A stretch of DNA of 64,000 nucleotides from assembly GCA_026210745.1 (NCBI GenBank), contig CP110631.1, positions 1,984,001 through 2,048,000 on the forward strand. Reading direction: 5' to 3'. Below are positions 43,156 to 53,603 of the stretch, one piece after another. The notes under the pieces were generated by a model, which was not told where the DNA came from, did no database searches, and worked only from the letters and a program-made list of their open reading frames with translations. Position numbers and translations under genes: made by a program. The first letter of the stretch is position 1. Each line of letters begins with the position of its first letter. Source of the DNA: Exobasidium rhododendri (lineage: Eukaryota; Basidiomycota; Exobasidiomycetes; Exobasidiales; Exobasidiaceae).

Positions 43156-46092
43156 ATGCTGCTGAATCTTAGACCGAGACCGAAATTGCCTTGCATTGGA
43201 AACGCAGCCACAGGCAACCTGGTGCCCCTCTTTCTTTGCCCCGTCTTGCTGCAACATGGGGAAATCGCTGGGGAAAGGCAGTGTAGAAGAAGAGCGGCAG
43301 CCTCTTCTCGGAGATCAGCTTCAACTTCAACCTCTTCTAATGCTTCGACGACTTCGGGGAACGCCGTGTCTTCAATGATACGATCATTACAACGCTCTTT
43401 CCGACATATCGATAGGTCTGATATCAGAAAGCCGCTGGATGTCTCTGCAGAAGCAGCAAAACATACCATGACGGAGCTCTTACTCACGCAAGAGGTACTT
43501 TCTGACATACTCTCGCGACCCAAGGAATTTCAATCTCGTCCAGAGAACATCGCGATACTTGACGAGATGATGAGGCAGCTATCCAATGGGTACACCAGTG
43601 GAGATAAGACTATCCAGAAGCTCATCCAATCGCTGGCGCCGAAGCTATCGTTCGCGTATATCCAGCTCGGGTTGGAAGGTATTGCAACCGATGTCGTTCG
43701 GAATACAACATCACATTGGACTCGGGCCCAGGAGGATGAGCATAGAGAACTCTGGAAACCTGTAGTCTCTCTGTTCTATTCAAGGCGACAATACCACAAT
43801 CTCGTCGACGTCGTTGATCTACTCACGCAGTATTCTGAATTGTCCGGAAGCTGGATGCATCTAGCACGACTGCAAGCGTCCATGCGAATGGCGGAATGGG
43901 GCGAGCGATCCTCAGACATCGTCAAGGCTGAGACGCTCTGGAAGATGTTTGAAGAGAAGAAGAAAGAAGTTCCTCGATCAGTGCTAGTTCTCATTCTTGA
44001 TAGTCAAATAAAAAGAGGAGATTGTGAGAAGATAAAGAGGACTCTGATCGCAATGAAGCAGCATGCACTCTCGGTCGATTTGGACATATGGAAATCACTA
44101 CTCATACCCTTGCTGCGACTTCGAAGGGATCGCAAGACTAGGAAGGAAATACTGAATTTGCTCATTGAACATTCTAGCTCTGTCACTGTCATCGTCGAAG
44201 AGCTGATCGGGCACTACGCTTCCCTCAAAGATGCACGAGGTTGCGTTAAAGTGCTGAGATTGTTTGGCATCTCAACGGGATCGCAGCACAGCCTTTCTTT
44301 TCCTCTAGTGACGCCGACGTTGAAAATGTACCACCACGTCCTGAGCATGTTTGCACGGGGAGCACAGCCTGACCATTCGATTCGATTTCTCGCATTGGCT
44401 CTAGAAGCGAGGTGCGAGGGCGACTACACGCACTCTTTTGTGGACGTCGCTTACTCTCTCAATGCAGCCGGACGTAGTGGAGATGCGCTGTATATCGGAG
44501 GCAAGCTTACCCATACGCACATGCAGTATCGCTTTCCGAACCGAAGAGTAAGCCTGGCCAATGTCAGCCAAGTAATGGTACCTTCCCGAAGATTTTACGC
44601 CGTCTTACTTCACAGTGTGGCACTTCTAAACGACGTGGACGACATCGTCTCGGTCACTCGAATGATCTTGCTAGAGATGTTTTCGATGGGCAAGGAGGTG
44701 AATAATAACATACGAAGAAGCTTGTCGAGGATTTTGATGCGACTGTGTAAACATGCGACTCCCAGACAAAAGGAGATCTTTGTTGCCAGACTCAAAGTGA
44801 TTCACGTTGGTGAGGCTGAAGGCGAAGCAAGCAAGCAAGGGTGGGATCTTTTCCTGGACATGCTGCACAAGGAAGGGCTGATGGATCAACTTTCGATACA
44901 AGTCTGGCAGAAGATGTCGCAGAGGGAAAAGACAGAGGTGGGTAATGTAGCCAGTATAGTGTCCGACATTCCTTTTCAAGACAACGTTGAGGTGGAAGAG
45001 AGCCTCAGAGAAAGTTTAGCGCCGCAGCACATCTCCCTACTTGAATTTACCGCACTCGATCTCAAGACAAAATCAAGTCCGGCGGCCTATGCGATGCGAC
45101 TGCGAGTGTATGCTGTGATACGCAGAGATTCCCAGGCTGCTCAGATCATCTATCGATCGATGCTTCAACACAAAGTTCGACCGACTATGCATCACATCTC
45201 ACCCATCATCGAAGGACTCGTACTGAGTGATCGGATACCCGACGCAGAAAAAGTGAAAGAAGCAGCACTGAAGGAGATTACCACAGCCGAGATCAGCAGT
45301 CGAATGTACGGAGCTCTCTGTCGTGGCTACAGTGAAAGGCAGAATTGGCTAGCGGTGTGTGAGATAGCAGAAGAAATGCACGAGAAGGGCATTTCCATCC
45401 TTCAGTCCTTTGCAAGCGGATTTCAAAAGGCTAGACGAATGTTGCAAACACAAGCTACATTCAAACAAGCACAAGAAGGTGGAGAAGGTGGGAGGAAAGA
45501 GCTAGAAGGTAGCCTACAGCTGACGAAGATTTTGAATGAGCGTAAAAGCTGGACGGTCAACTCGAACACAACGACCGAATCGGCTACCTGGCTATTTCAG
45601 GAATATGTTCGAAACAACAAGCACATTCTTGCGCATCAGCATGTTGCAAAAGCGCTTCGAAGGGGTGTTGAAGCAGATTATTTGCTGAGAGATTTGTTGA
45701 GGAGCAGCACCAACTACTTGAAAAAGGAAGTGGATAATCTACAAGATCAGCCGGACTTGAGCCCTAGGCGGTTACTGAGTAGGAAGAGAGCATTAGAGAT
45801 GGGCATGGAAAATCGCAGGAATGCGGCAGCAACAAAGGAATCTATGCTCCGAGCTAGCAAAGCGTTTCAAGCAGAGAGAAGGTTGAGGGAGGATTTCCTT
45901 GTCTTACTACGGGACGCTGTAGCAAGTAATCGTCTGTGGGAGGAAGCGCACTCGGACGAGTACAAAAGGGAGCTTGCCAGCGTGAGGCGCAGGAGGTTCA
46001 AGCAGAGACGGGCTCGGGAGAACAAGAGGTCGTCAAATGAGTCAGCGTCGGTGGTGGTGGACGGAGGGCAACAAGTAACAGCAGCACAGTAA
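43156..46092 (+). CDS. PPR-like mitochondrial helical-repeat protein
   Basis: Single exon, 978 residues from an ATG. The N-terminal 75 residues are rich in Arg/Ser/Ala (CRRRAAASSRRSASTSTS) and free of acidic residues over long stretches, as in a mitochondrial presequence. The body is all-helical with degenerate PPR units; clearest are YAMRLRVYAVIRRDSQAAQI with IYRSMLQHKVRPTMHHISPI, and SSRMYGALCRGYSERQNWLA with VCEIAEEMHEKGI. The C-terminus is a basic Arg-rich tail. The likely role is RNA handling or translation in mitochondria; no ortholog can be named. It converges with VIP1 across 166 bp. Confidence 0.75.
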   Translation: MLLNLRPRPKLPCIGNAATGNLVPLFLCPVLLQHGEIAGERQCRRRAAASSRRSASTSTSSNASTTSGNAVSSMIRSLQRSFRHIDRSDIRKPLDVSAEAAKHTMTELLLTQEVLSDILSRPKEFQSRPENIAILDEMMRQLSNGYTSGDKTIQKLIQSLAPKLSFAYIQLGLEGIATDVVRNTTSHWTRAQEDEHRELWKPVVSLFYSRRQYHNLVDVVDLLTQYSELSGSWMHLARLQASMRMAEWGERSSDIVKAETLWKMFEEKKKEVPRSVLVLILDSQIKRGDCEKIKRTLIAMKQHALSVDLDIWKSLLIPLLRLRRDRKTRKEILNLLIEHSSSVTVIVEELIGHYASLKDARGCVKVLRLFGISTGSQHSLSFPLVTPTLKMYHHVLSMFARGAQPDHSIRFLALALEARCEGDYTHSFVDVAYSLNAAGRSGDALYIGGKLTHTHMQYRFPNRRVSLANVSQVMVPSRRFYAVLLHSVALLNDVDDIVSVTRMILLEMFSMGKEVNNNIRRSLSRILMRLCKHATPRQKEIFVARLKVIHVGEAEGEASKQGWDLFLDMLHKEGLMDQLSIQVWQKMSQREKTEVGNVASIVSDIPFQDNVEVEESLRESLAPQHISLLEFTALDLKTKSSPAAYAMRLRVYAVIRRDSQAAQIIYRSMLQHKVRPTMHHISPIIEGLVLSDRIPDAEKVKEAALKEITTAEISSRMYGALCRGYSERQNWLAVCEIAEEMHEKGISILQSFASGFQKARRMLQTQATFKQAQEGGEGGRKELEGSLQLTKILNERKSWTVNSNTTTESATWLFQEYVRNNKHILAHQHVAKALRRGVEADYLLRDLLRSSTNYLKKEVDNLQDQPDLSPRRLLSRKRALEMGMENRRNAAATKESMLRASKAFQAERRLREDFLVLLRDAVASNRLWEEAHSDEYKRELASVRRRRFKQRRARENKRSSNESASVVVDGGQQVTAAQ

Positions 46093-46258
46093 GGCACATC
46101 ATCTATACGGATTCATTTCCCCACAAGTTGTACTCTAGAAATTGCATTGCACGACATGTCAAGATTTAAGACGTCCGAGGTTGCTGTTGTTCCATATGAA
46201 GCAGGGAAATATTTTTGTATGAAAAGGGAGACAAGAGATTGGAAAAGGGAAGAATACT

Positions 46259-49200
46259 CTATATATTAGTCCTGTCAGTGTCTGTGGAGCTTCGTCTGTG
46301 CTTGACGGACAGTATCCCTGTCTCGCTGTCTTGTTCACCAAAGAAGACGGCACTGCCTTCCACTTGACCTCTGCCAAGCGTCTCTTCCAAGTTGTGGTTC
46401 TCTGAATGTAAAGACAGCTTAGAGAGTGCTTCATCCAAGTCCATGTGTGTAGTCAAAGGTCGGCGTGGCAGTGGTGACAGAGCGTGTCGAGCATCGAGGT
46501 TGATGGAAAGGATGTTCGAGCTGTGAGAACCCTCGGACAGGGAGATTAAAAGCGATCTCGAAGGTGCATCTGGTGTGGCCCTGGAGGACAGCCCGGAAGA
46601 TGATCGTGTTGATGCTGATGTTGTTGTTAGTGCGGCTTCACCTTCCTTGGCACCCTCTCTGACAGACGCGGCTTCCTTTGGACTGGTACTGAACGCACTC
46701 GAAGAACCGGGCGCCGCCGTCTTTTCAAACACTTCAAACGTGATCGAGGAAAAGTAGTCCAGTGGTGGCATCTTGTTCATGATGACTGGCAGATCAGAGG
46801 CGAGTATTAAATTCAACAAGGTGTGGATGTGTGACTCCTTTGTAAAGTAAAGCGTGCACAGATTTCTATCTTTGGAAGCCTCTAGATCAGCGATGATATT
46901 GTTGAGTAGAGGCATCGAGGTGAGCAAGCCGATGCGCTCCTTTTGATCCGGTGTGATACCGTACTCCCGCGGGCAGACAAAATTGAAGAGATGCAGGCTC
47001 ATGCGATACAGGTCTTGCAGCCTCTTCGTCCTATCTTCAGCCGGATCAGAGGGATCGGCAAAGATCGTCTCGAGGAAGGGTCGATTGTGAAGGCCATCGT
47101 GAGAGAGCATGTCGAACAGCTCCGACGTTCTCCCTGGATCGTACGCATCTTCTTCGTAGTCGGCGAACAGTTTCTCCCATCTCTCTCGAAAGAGAAAAGG
47201 CGTCTCGTGCGTGCACCATCTCGTCTGTACCTTTGCCGTGTCAATCTTACTCCAATTTGATCGCATGATATCGCGTAATTCTTTCAGCAGGGCAGCCACC
47301 TTTCCGCAGAGTATTGTAGGCGCTTCCAAATCTTCCGGCCAGTGCTCTGGCTTTTCCAACGCATGAGGACTGTCCTTTCGCAAGACGTTCTTGAGCTCTT
47401 TTTTTACAGAGTCCATCAGGTCCTTGGCTGCGTTGGAGTCGTCTAGCAGGTCTTTCCGTATCATTAATTCTATTGGCTTTGCTAGAGGTGTCTCGGCATC
47501 TTCCAAAAAGGCAGCAGCAAAGATCTCTGCACTTGCCGTTACCCTGCGCTCTGACGAGGTGTAGATGGTGCAATTCTTCAGGGCGGTGTCGTTCATGATG
47601 ATCATGTCCCTTCGCATACTCTGTCCAAAGTCTTTCGCCTGATGTCGAGCCGCATGCGAGAATTCGCCGCCCCATTTGATGATCAGCTGCATCTTTTCCA
47701 ATTCACCACTAACCTTGTCAAAGCTAGGCTTGATCTGCACCTTTGTTCCTGCTAGGTCCTTCTTTCGCTCGATGATCTGACATACCAGTTGAAGATCATC
47801 CTTGTGTGCGCCAGGTTGGTCGATAGCTTCCTGAGCAGCTTTACTGATGATGTCTAAGTTGTTTCTAAGGATGATCTCCTCTCTCCTTCCTTGAAGTAGA
47901 GCAATGAGTGGTGCTGTCCACTTGTCCTTTGGCTTGAAGGATCGCTTCAGCTTTTGCTTCGGCGTTCGGTCACCATGACGAAAGACGGTAACATTCGCTT
48001 TCAACGTCCACGATGCTTGCTCTTGCTCCCCTTCTCTCCTTGGAGATGCTATTCTCCTGCTCTCACTGAGTGACCGCAAGGGAACGTTCGCCTTGCAGAA
48101 CTTCGCCAAGATCTCCGCACACTTGTCGTAGTAGTGATCATTACCCTTGACAAAGCTCCACCCGTTGACATCAATGACATAGCTCTTCTTGCCCACTCTC
48201 AACAGATCGAATCCACAAATGTTCTGCTTGAATGCGTTGGAGATGTTCGTGGCCATCGTGATTTCTCCTTTACTTAGCGTGGTGATGTAACGAATCTCTT
48301 TCCCGTCTGGATTTCGCTTCACCATCCCGTCCACTACGGGTGATTTCCTCGTTTCTGCATGAGCAAAATTTGGTCCTATCGTGTAGATCTTCACGTCTTC
48401 GGCGTTATCTACGTCCATGAACTCTTCATAGATATAAGACCCATCTGTTCTTGGGTGAATCAGATTTGGGTCGTGCTCCGATGACTTGTTTCCTACCTTT
48501 CGGAATAGTCTCCTTCCTCCACCGCCTTGACTTTTGGAGTAGAAGATGTTGATGTTGTGATCCTCACCACTGACCGGCTTTTCAACATAAGGCTTCCTCA
48601 GAGTCGTCTCGATCTTCTTGCCGTTTGCGTCCTCCTTGACAACTATAAGTACGTCATCGTCACCCTCTTTCAAGTAGCAATCCTGCTTCCCAGCTCTGTT
48701 CTTGCTTAAATCAAGTGACAGCCTCTTCTTGAGATCCTCAATGACCTTTTCTTCAATGTCGGGACCTCCATCTCGATCTACCTCTACCCTTCTGGGTGTC
48801 GGTACTTTGACGGAATCGAGTATTGCCAAAACTGCTCTACGGTCCCATAAGACCTTTTGCAATCGTAGATCATTGACCAAGACAGGCCTTCTAAGATCGG
48901 CGTACGCAATAGCTTTGTCGAGGGGAAAACCATCCGAAAAGAACGATATGAGAACATCGACCACCGGCCAAGATTCAGTAGGCTCATCAAGTAGTACCTA
49001 GGCAATCAGGATAGCATACCAGAATGAATCAGCATCTACTCTGACGCATCCGCCTCTCTGCGTCACTCCTCGTCCCCCACCTTGTCTCCAAAATTGACAA
49101 TTTGGCAGTTTATTTCCTTGTTTGAAAGGATACGATTCAAGATCTGTGACATTGGCTGATCAGATTGATTGGATTAGAGCGTCAGAAAGTGTTGCGTTGC

Positions 49201-49381
49201 GTTGCTCCTTGGCAGGCGGCAGACTCTCTCACCTTGCTACGAGCCTGTCCCAAGAGATATCCAGCATCACAATATGACGTTTATTAGCGACTTGCCAGTA
49301 CTACGCGACGTACGCAGCACGACGCTTCTTCCTGCTCACCTTTCGATCTCGTGCAGCCACACCCAGCAGTATTGGCTCCAT
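46259..49381 (-). CDS. VIP1: diphosphoinositol pentakisphosphate kinase Vip1/Asp1
   Basis: Four exons: 49381-49340, 49244-49233 (12 nt), 49155-49081 and 48997-46259; 955 residues (S. pombe Asp1 has 920). It adds the 1-phosphate to InsP6/InsP7, making the inositol pyrophosphates sensed by SPX domains, and its second domain removes it. The ATP-grasp kinase part shows FGDKVLLDEPTESWP, VLWDRRAVLAILD, VPTPRRVEVDRDGGP, EKPVSGEDHNINIFY, SYIYEEFM and YVIDVNGWSFVKGNDHYYD. The histidine-phosphatase part has VFRHGDRTPKQKLK (from residue about 382) and SHIHTLLNLI (about 763). The N-terminal ILLGVAARDRK-ARSK-PMSQILNRIL matches the family only if the 12-nt exon encoding A-R-S-K is included. The start is the first ATG. 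Divergent with TPS1. Confidence 0.95.
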
Positions 49382-49735
49382 GGTAGTGATGTCCACAACA
49401 ATGGTGTGCTCGGCACGCAGGTGAGTGGAGAGGCTTACTTCGAGGTCCCTCCTAGTGCATGAAGGGAGGCTGCCCCAGCTCAGCACGTGGGTAATCGACT
49501 CGAGAATTTCGGTGGTGTCGTTTCCTCCAACTCTGCCTGGGTGGCTGGCTACCCGATAAGAGGTGTGGAAAGCGGTGAGCACGGACGTCCAGGCCTGATT
49601 TTCGAAGAACGTAATTAAACCCCTTCACTGCTGCTCCTCCTCCGCCGCTTGTATTGACACAGCGACAACAGTCCACCGCAGGCATTTCATCCCTCAAATA
49701 GGCCTGCATACTTTACCACACGTACGGCTCCAGCG
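49382..49735. promoter_or_regulatory. divergent promoter, VIP1 / TPS1
   Basis: 354 bp between outward-facing starts. It contains CACGTGGG at 49484-49491, the high-affinity core known for yeast Pho4, 103 bp from the VIP1 ATG, and a CCCCT stress-element core at 49620-49624, 116 bp upstream of the TPS1 ATG. Minus frames 49582-49301 and 49709-49452 lack an ATG start and are not coding beyond VIP1 exon 1. Confidence 0.55.
49484..49491. promoter_or_regulatory. CACGTGGG, Pho4-type E-box
   Basis: An exact match to the extended site preferred by yeast Pho4, next to the gene that makes inositol pyrophosphate. Function inferred. Confidence 0.45.
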
Positions 49736-51578
49736 ATGGCATCAAATCCGTCCGAAAAGCAGTCTCAAACGGGACAGTCTTTCAATCTCGACACATCTGC
49801 TCGTCTGATTGTCGTCTCGAACAGGCTCCCCGTCACAATCAAAGCAGATGCTTCCCAACCAGGAGGCTACAGCTTTAGTCTGTCTTCGGGAGGCCTAGTT
49901 TCTGCCTTGAGCGGCTGTAAGAAGAATATGTCATTTACGTGGATCGGCTGGCCTGGCCTCAGTGTAGCGACAAAACAAGAGGAAGAATTCATCGAAAAAA
50001 AGTTGCACGAAGAGTATAGCTGTCAACCAGTTTGGATCGACGATGACATTGCAGATGCCCATTACAACGGCTTCAGTAATTCGATCTTATGGCCGCTTTT
50101 CCATTATCACCCCGGCGAAATGAATTTTGATGAAGGGAATTGGCTGGCCTATCGTGAAGCGAATCTGCTTTTTGCAGAACGGATAAGAAGCATCATCAAG
50201 GCTGGTGACATGGTTTGGGTCCAGGTGAGTGTTCGAGGGATGATGTGCAGATTCCTCCTGTCTTTTATCTGATTAATGTGGTGCAATCTCGGCAGGACTA
50301 CCATTTGATGCTACTGCCTCTCATGCTGCGGACGCTGATCGAGGGATCGAATCTACAAGGCTCGACGTCACAGCGGGAATTGGAACTCGTTCGTCATGGA
50401 ATCGATGGCACATCTCACTTGTCAGGCTCGGAAGCTCTTGCCGCTCCTTCCAATTCTGAACACTACTCCGGCTCGTCTACCTCTACCAGCGCAGAGAGGG
50501 AAGGCAGGGGCCTTGGAACATCCGATGGAAGAGTTTCTCGAGGCGCTATTAAGATCGGATTCTTCCTTCACACTCCCTTTCCCAGCAGTGAAATATATCG
50601 GATTCTCCCAGTGCGAAGAGAGATTTTACTAGGTATTCTGCACTGCGATCTCATTGGATTCCACACCTACGACTATGCTCGACATTTCCTTTCTAGCTGC
50701 ACTCGAATATTGGGTCTGTCCACCATGCCCAATGGAACAGAATTCGAAGGACGGTACGTGCATGTCGGCACGTATCCCATCGGCATTGAACCTAGTCAAT
50801 TTGAAGACTGCCTCAAGAAAGAAAGTGTCAAGAACAGAATCAAGACGCTGGAAAGACGATTTGAAGGTGTCAAGATTATTGTGGGAGTAGATCGATTAGA
50901 CTACATCAAAGGTGTTCCGCAGAAGCTTCACGCACTCGAAACGTTCTTGCAAGACCATCCGGAGTGGATCGGAAAGGTGGTCTTGGTGCAAGTCGCTGTA
51001 CCGTCTCGACAGGACGTGGAAGAATACCAGAATCTGCGAGCAGTCGTCAATGAGGCAGTAGGAAGGATCAATGGTCGATTTGGGACTGTCGAAAGCATGC
51101 CGATTCACTTTTTGCATCGAAGTGTGTCATTTGAAGAGCTTTGTGCGCTGTATGCTATCAGTGATGCGTGTCTCGTCACCAGCACGCGAGACGGCATGAA
51201 TCTGGTGAGTGCCTGCTGGAGGTCGGCGCAAGTCCTGCCTTCCTTTACCCGTACTGATCCTTGCAACGTTCTATTGTCTACCAGGTCTCCTACGAGTATA
51301 TTGCCTGCCAACAACAGCGCAACGGTGTCATGATTCTCTCTGAATTCGCTGGTGCTGCTCAATCGCTCAATGGATCTCTCATTGTGAATCCGTGGGACAA
51401 GTTCGCGGTAGCCGATGCCATACAAGAAGCACTTACTATGCCGATGGAAGAGAAGAAGAAGAATTTCGACAAGTTAAGCACCTATGTGAAGAAGCACACG
51501 TCTGGCTGGTGGGGCATGAGCTTCGTCTCGGACTTGACCAAGATCAAGGTCGATCGACGTCAAGCCAATTCCTTGTAG
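49736..51578 (+). CDS. TPS1: trehalose-6-phosphate synthase
   Basis: Exons 49736-50224, 50296-51204 and 51285-51578, 563 residues. GT20 enzyme joining UDP-glucose and glucose-6-phosphate. Conserved blocks: LIVVSNRLPVTIK, SGGLVSALSG, WIGWPG, NGFSNSILWPLFHYHPGE, DMVWVQ joined by splicing to DYHLMLLP, KIGFFLHTPFPSSEIYR, LIGFHTYDYARHFLSSC, VGVDRLDYIKGVPQKL, HFLHRSVSFEELCALY, TSTRDGMNLVSYEYIACQ (across intron 2) and VNPWD. Between DYHLMLLPLMLR and the HTPFP block is an extra low-complexity loop of about 65 residues (about 180-245), absent from ascomycete and bacterial enzymes; basidiomycete Tps1 proteins such as that of Cryptococcus also carry a disordered insertion. No phosphatase (TPS2) domain. 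Confidence 0.97.
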
Positions 51579-51761
51579 AGCAATGCTTTGGTACGGGTTG
51601 CAAAGCTGCTCCCTGTCCACCGCATGCAGAAATAAAGATCGGAAGAAGAGAACAACAGTCGTATTCGTCTAGCTCGTCAAATGTTTCAATAATAGTACAT
51701 CGTAAGGAAGAGAGGCAAAGGGGGAGATGATGCAATTGCTAAGGAAAGGCTCTTTCCTGCC

Positions 51762-53603
51762 TCAATCAACAATCGTAAGCTCCTTTATCCTATTGGCAGC
51801 ATAGGCATCTTTCCATTGATTCCAAATCCTCTCCAACTCTTCGATGTACCGTTGTTGCACTTCTTCGATTTCCGCTTTAGAGGGGTTTGGCTTCTGCTTG
51901 ACTGCGATAGGGCGTCCGACTGGCGGAAGCAGAGTGAAAAGAAGAGACATGGGCATATCAAGAAGAGAAAGTCAACAAACGGGTTTCCGCTGTTCGTCTC
52001 AGGTAGCCACAGCGCACTCACCGACAGACACGATTGGATGACGATACGGCAGAAGTCCAATAGAGATCCATATTCCTCTGCCGTGAAACATTGGTAGAGT
52101 GAAGCCAAAGATTTTTTGGAACCATTTTTGAAATTCTGCGGGGGAAATGACGAGAAATGGAGCATAAGAACGGGCAAGCATAGATAAAGGGGAAGGAGGC
52201 TACTTTTAATTCTCACTGTGTATTTTCGTGCCCTCCTCATTCACAAGCTGAGAATAGATGTCATTCTCCCCAAACGAGAACCTTTGAGAGGAAAATGGAA
52301 TTTATGCAAGTGTAAGCGTCGACGCTCTGCTTAGTGGTTCGCAGTCTCCCTCTACTCACACTGGCACCAAGCTTGCTCTTTAAGACAGACAGACCGCATC
52401 GCAGGAAAGAGTGAGCATTCGCATGACGGTTGCGGACAGAGGGAGTCACTCACCCGTTTCGAATAGCAATCTTGATGAACCCGAGTCGTTTCCTCAGCGT
52501 GAGATCTGCTGTTCCAGGATGGGCATTCAGACTCTCTGTTGCACCTCCTACGACAATAGTAATTGCATGGCCCTTCCCTTTGCGTAGGATCCTCTCACAG
52601 CTCCGTTTCGAAACACTACAAAGACCCATCGCCATGATGATATCTCGATAGACTGGGAGGCTGAAGTTGGAAGCAAGGGTGAGAAGATGGGGTGTGATAC
52701 CGGGAAAGGATGTTGGGAACTCCGTCGCACTTGTACCGAAGTTGGCAACGGCTCCCATGCCAATGATTCCGTGTGGGTGGTAGCCGAAGAGATAAGGCCT
52801 ATCAGGCGGTAAGTCGGCGCTCTGTGGAAAGGTGACAGCCAATGTCAGTGTCGAACAACAAAGCCCCAACACATGAGGAGACCCACCTTGATGAGTGAGA
52901 CTGGGTAGTACTCGGCAAAGTATCTACAACAACTGATCAGTGAGAGAGAAGGTTGCGTTGCTTGCCTCGACCTTCTAAGTCCTCACCTCCACAACGATAG
53001 ACCTCGCACCCACTCGCTGCGCCTTCCTCCTGATTCCGGTGCTGCATCAAAGAAGATCCAGATGAGATAGACAATGATAGGTGGCCAAAGGGGAGGTATT
53101 GATCTGCGAAGAGGACATTTCTGTATTCAGGTGAAAGCGCTCAAGTGTGGTGGCATCCAACTAAAGACCACTCACAACGCCAGAAAGAACACAGATAGAG
53201 AGAGAGGAAGAAGAAGCGGGAAGAAAAGAACGGCAGCTGTCTGCAGTCTTCTATGTCTCGGTATTAGTAGGGGTGCGAACCTGTTCCGGAGAAAGTGCGT
53301 TTGTGTTCGCGAGCGAGTAACATCAGTCGAACTTGAAGTGCACCGAAGAGCGACAACACTATCACAAGCTCACCGAATTAGATCCGCTCCTCCAAATGAG
53401 AAGCCGTCGGACCAGCCGGGATCATTCTCTCCAGAGGGACCATGCCGATACACTCTTTCACCTTTATTCTTCGCTCCTACTGATTGCTGATAGCTGCTAT
53501 CTTGACCATCGTCTCCCTCTTGATATCCCGATGATGTCTCTTTGGGCACGAGTTGGACATCCTGTCGATCTCCTGCTGTTGCTGATGCAGGAAGCCTTGC
53601 CAT
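51762..53603 (-). CDS. DGA1: diacylglycerol acyltransferase, DGAT2 family
   Basis: Nine exons: 53603-53374, 53280-53176, 53103-52987, 52923-52887 (37 nt), 52821-52454, 52377-52360 (18 nt), 52281-52217, 52135-52022 and 51919-51762; 403 residues. The enzyme makes triacylglycerol at the ER and lipid droplets. Seen after splicing: [20 protein letters not shown] (membrane hairpin), [46 protein letters not shown] with the catalytic HPHG (from His178), [32 protein letters not shown] (spanning the 18-nt exon), [22 protein letters not shown] and [16 protein letters not shown]. All phases agree. It is the most intron-rich gene in the window. An N-terminal polar tail (1-75) is longer than usual. Divergent with a fatty-acid-hydroxylase-family gene. 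Confidence 0.95.
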
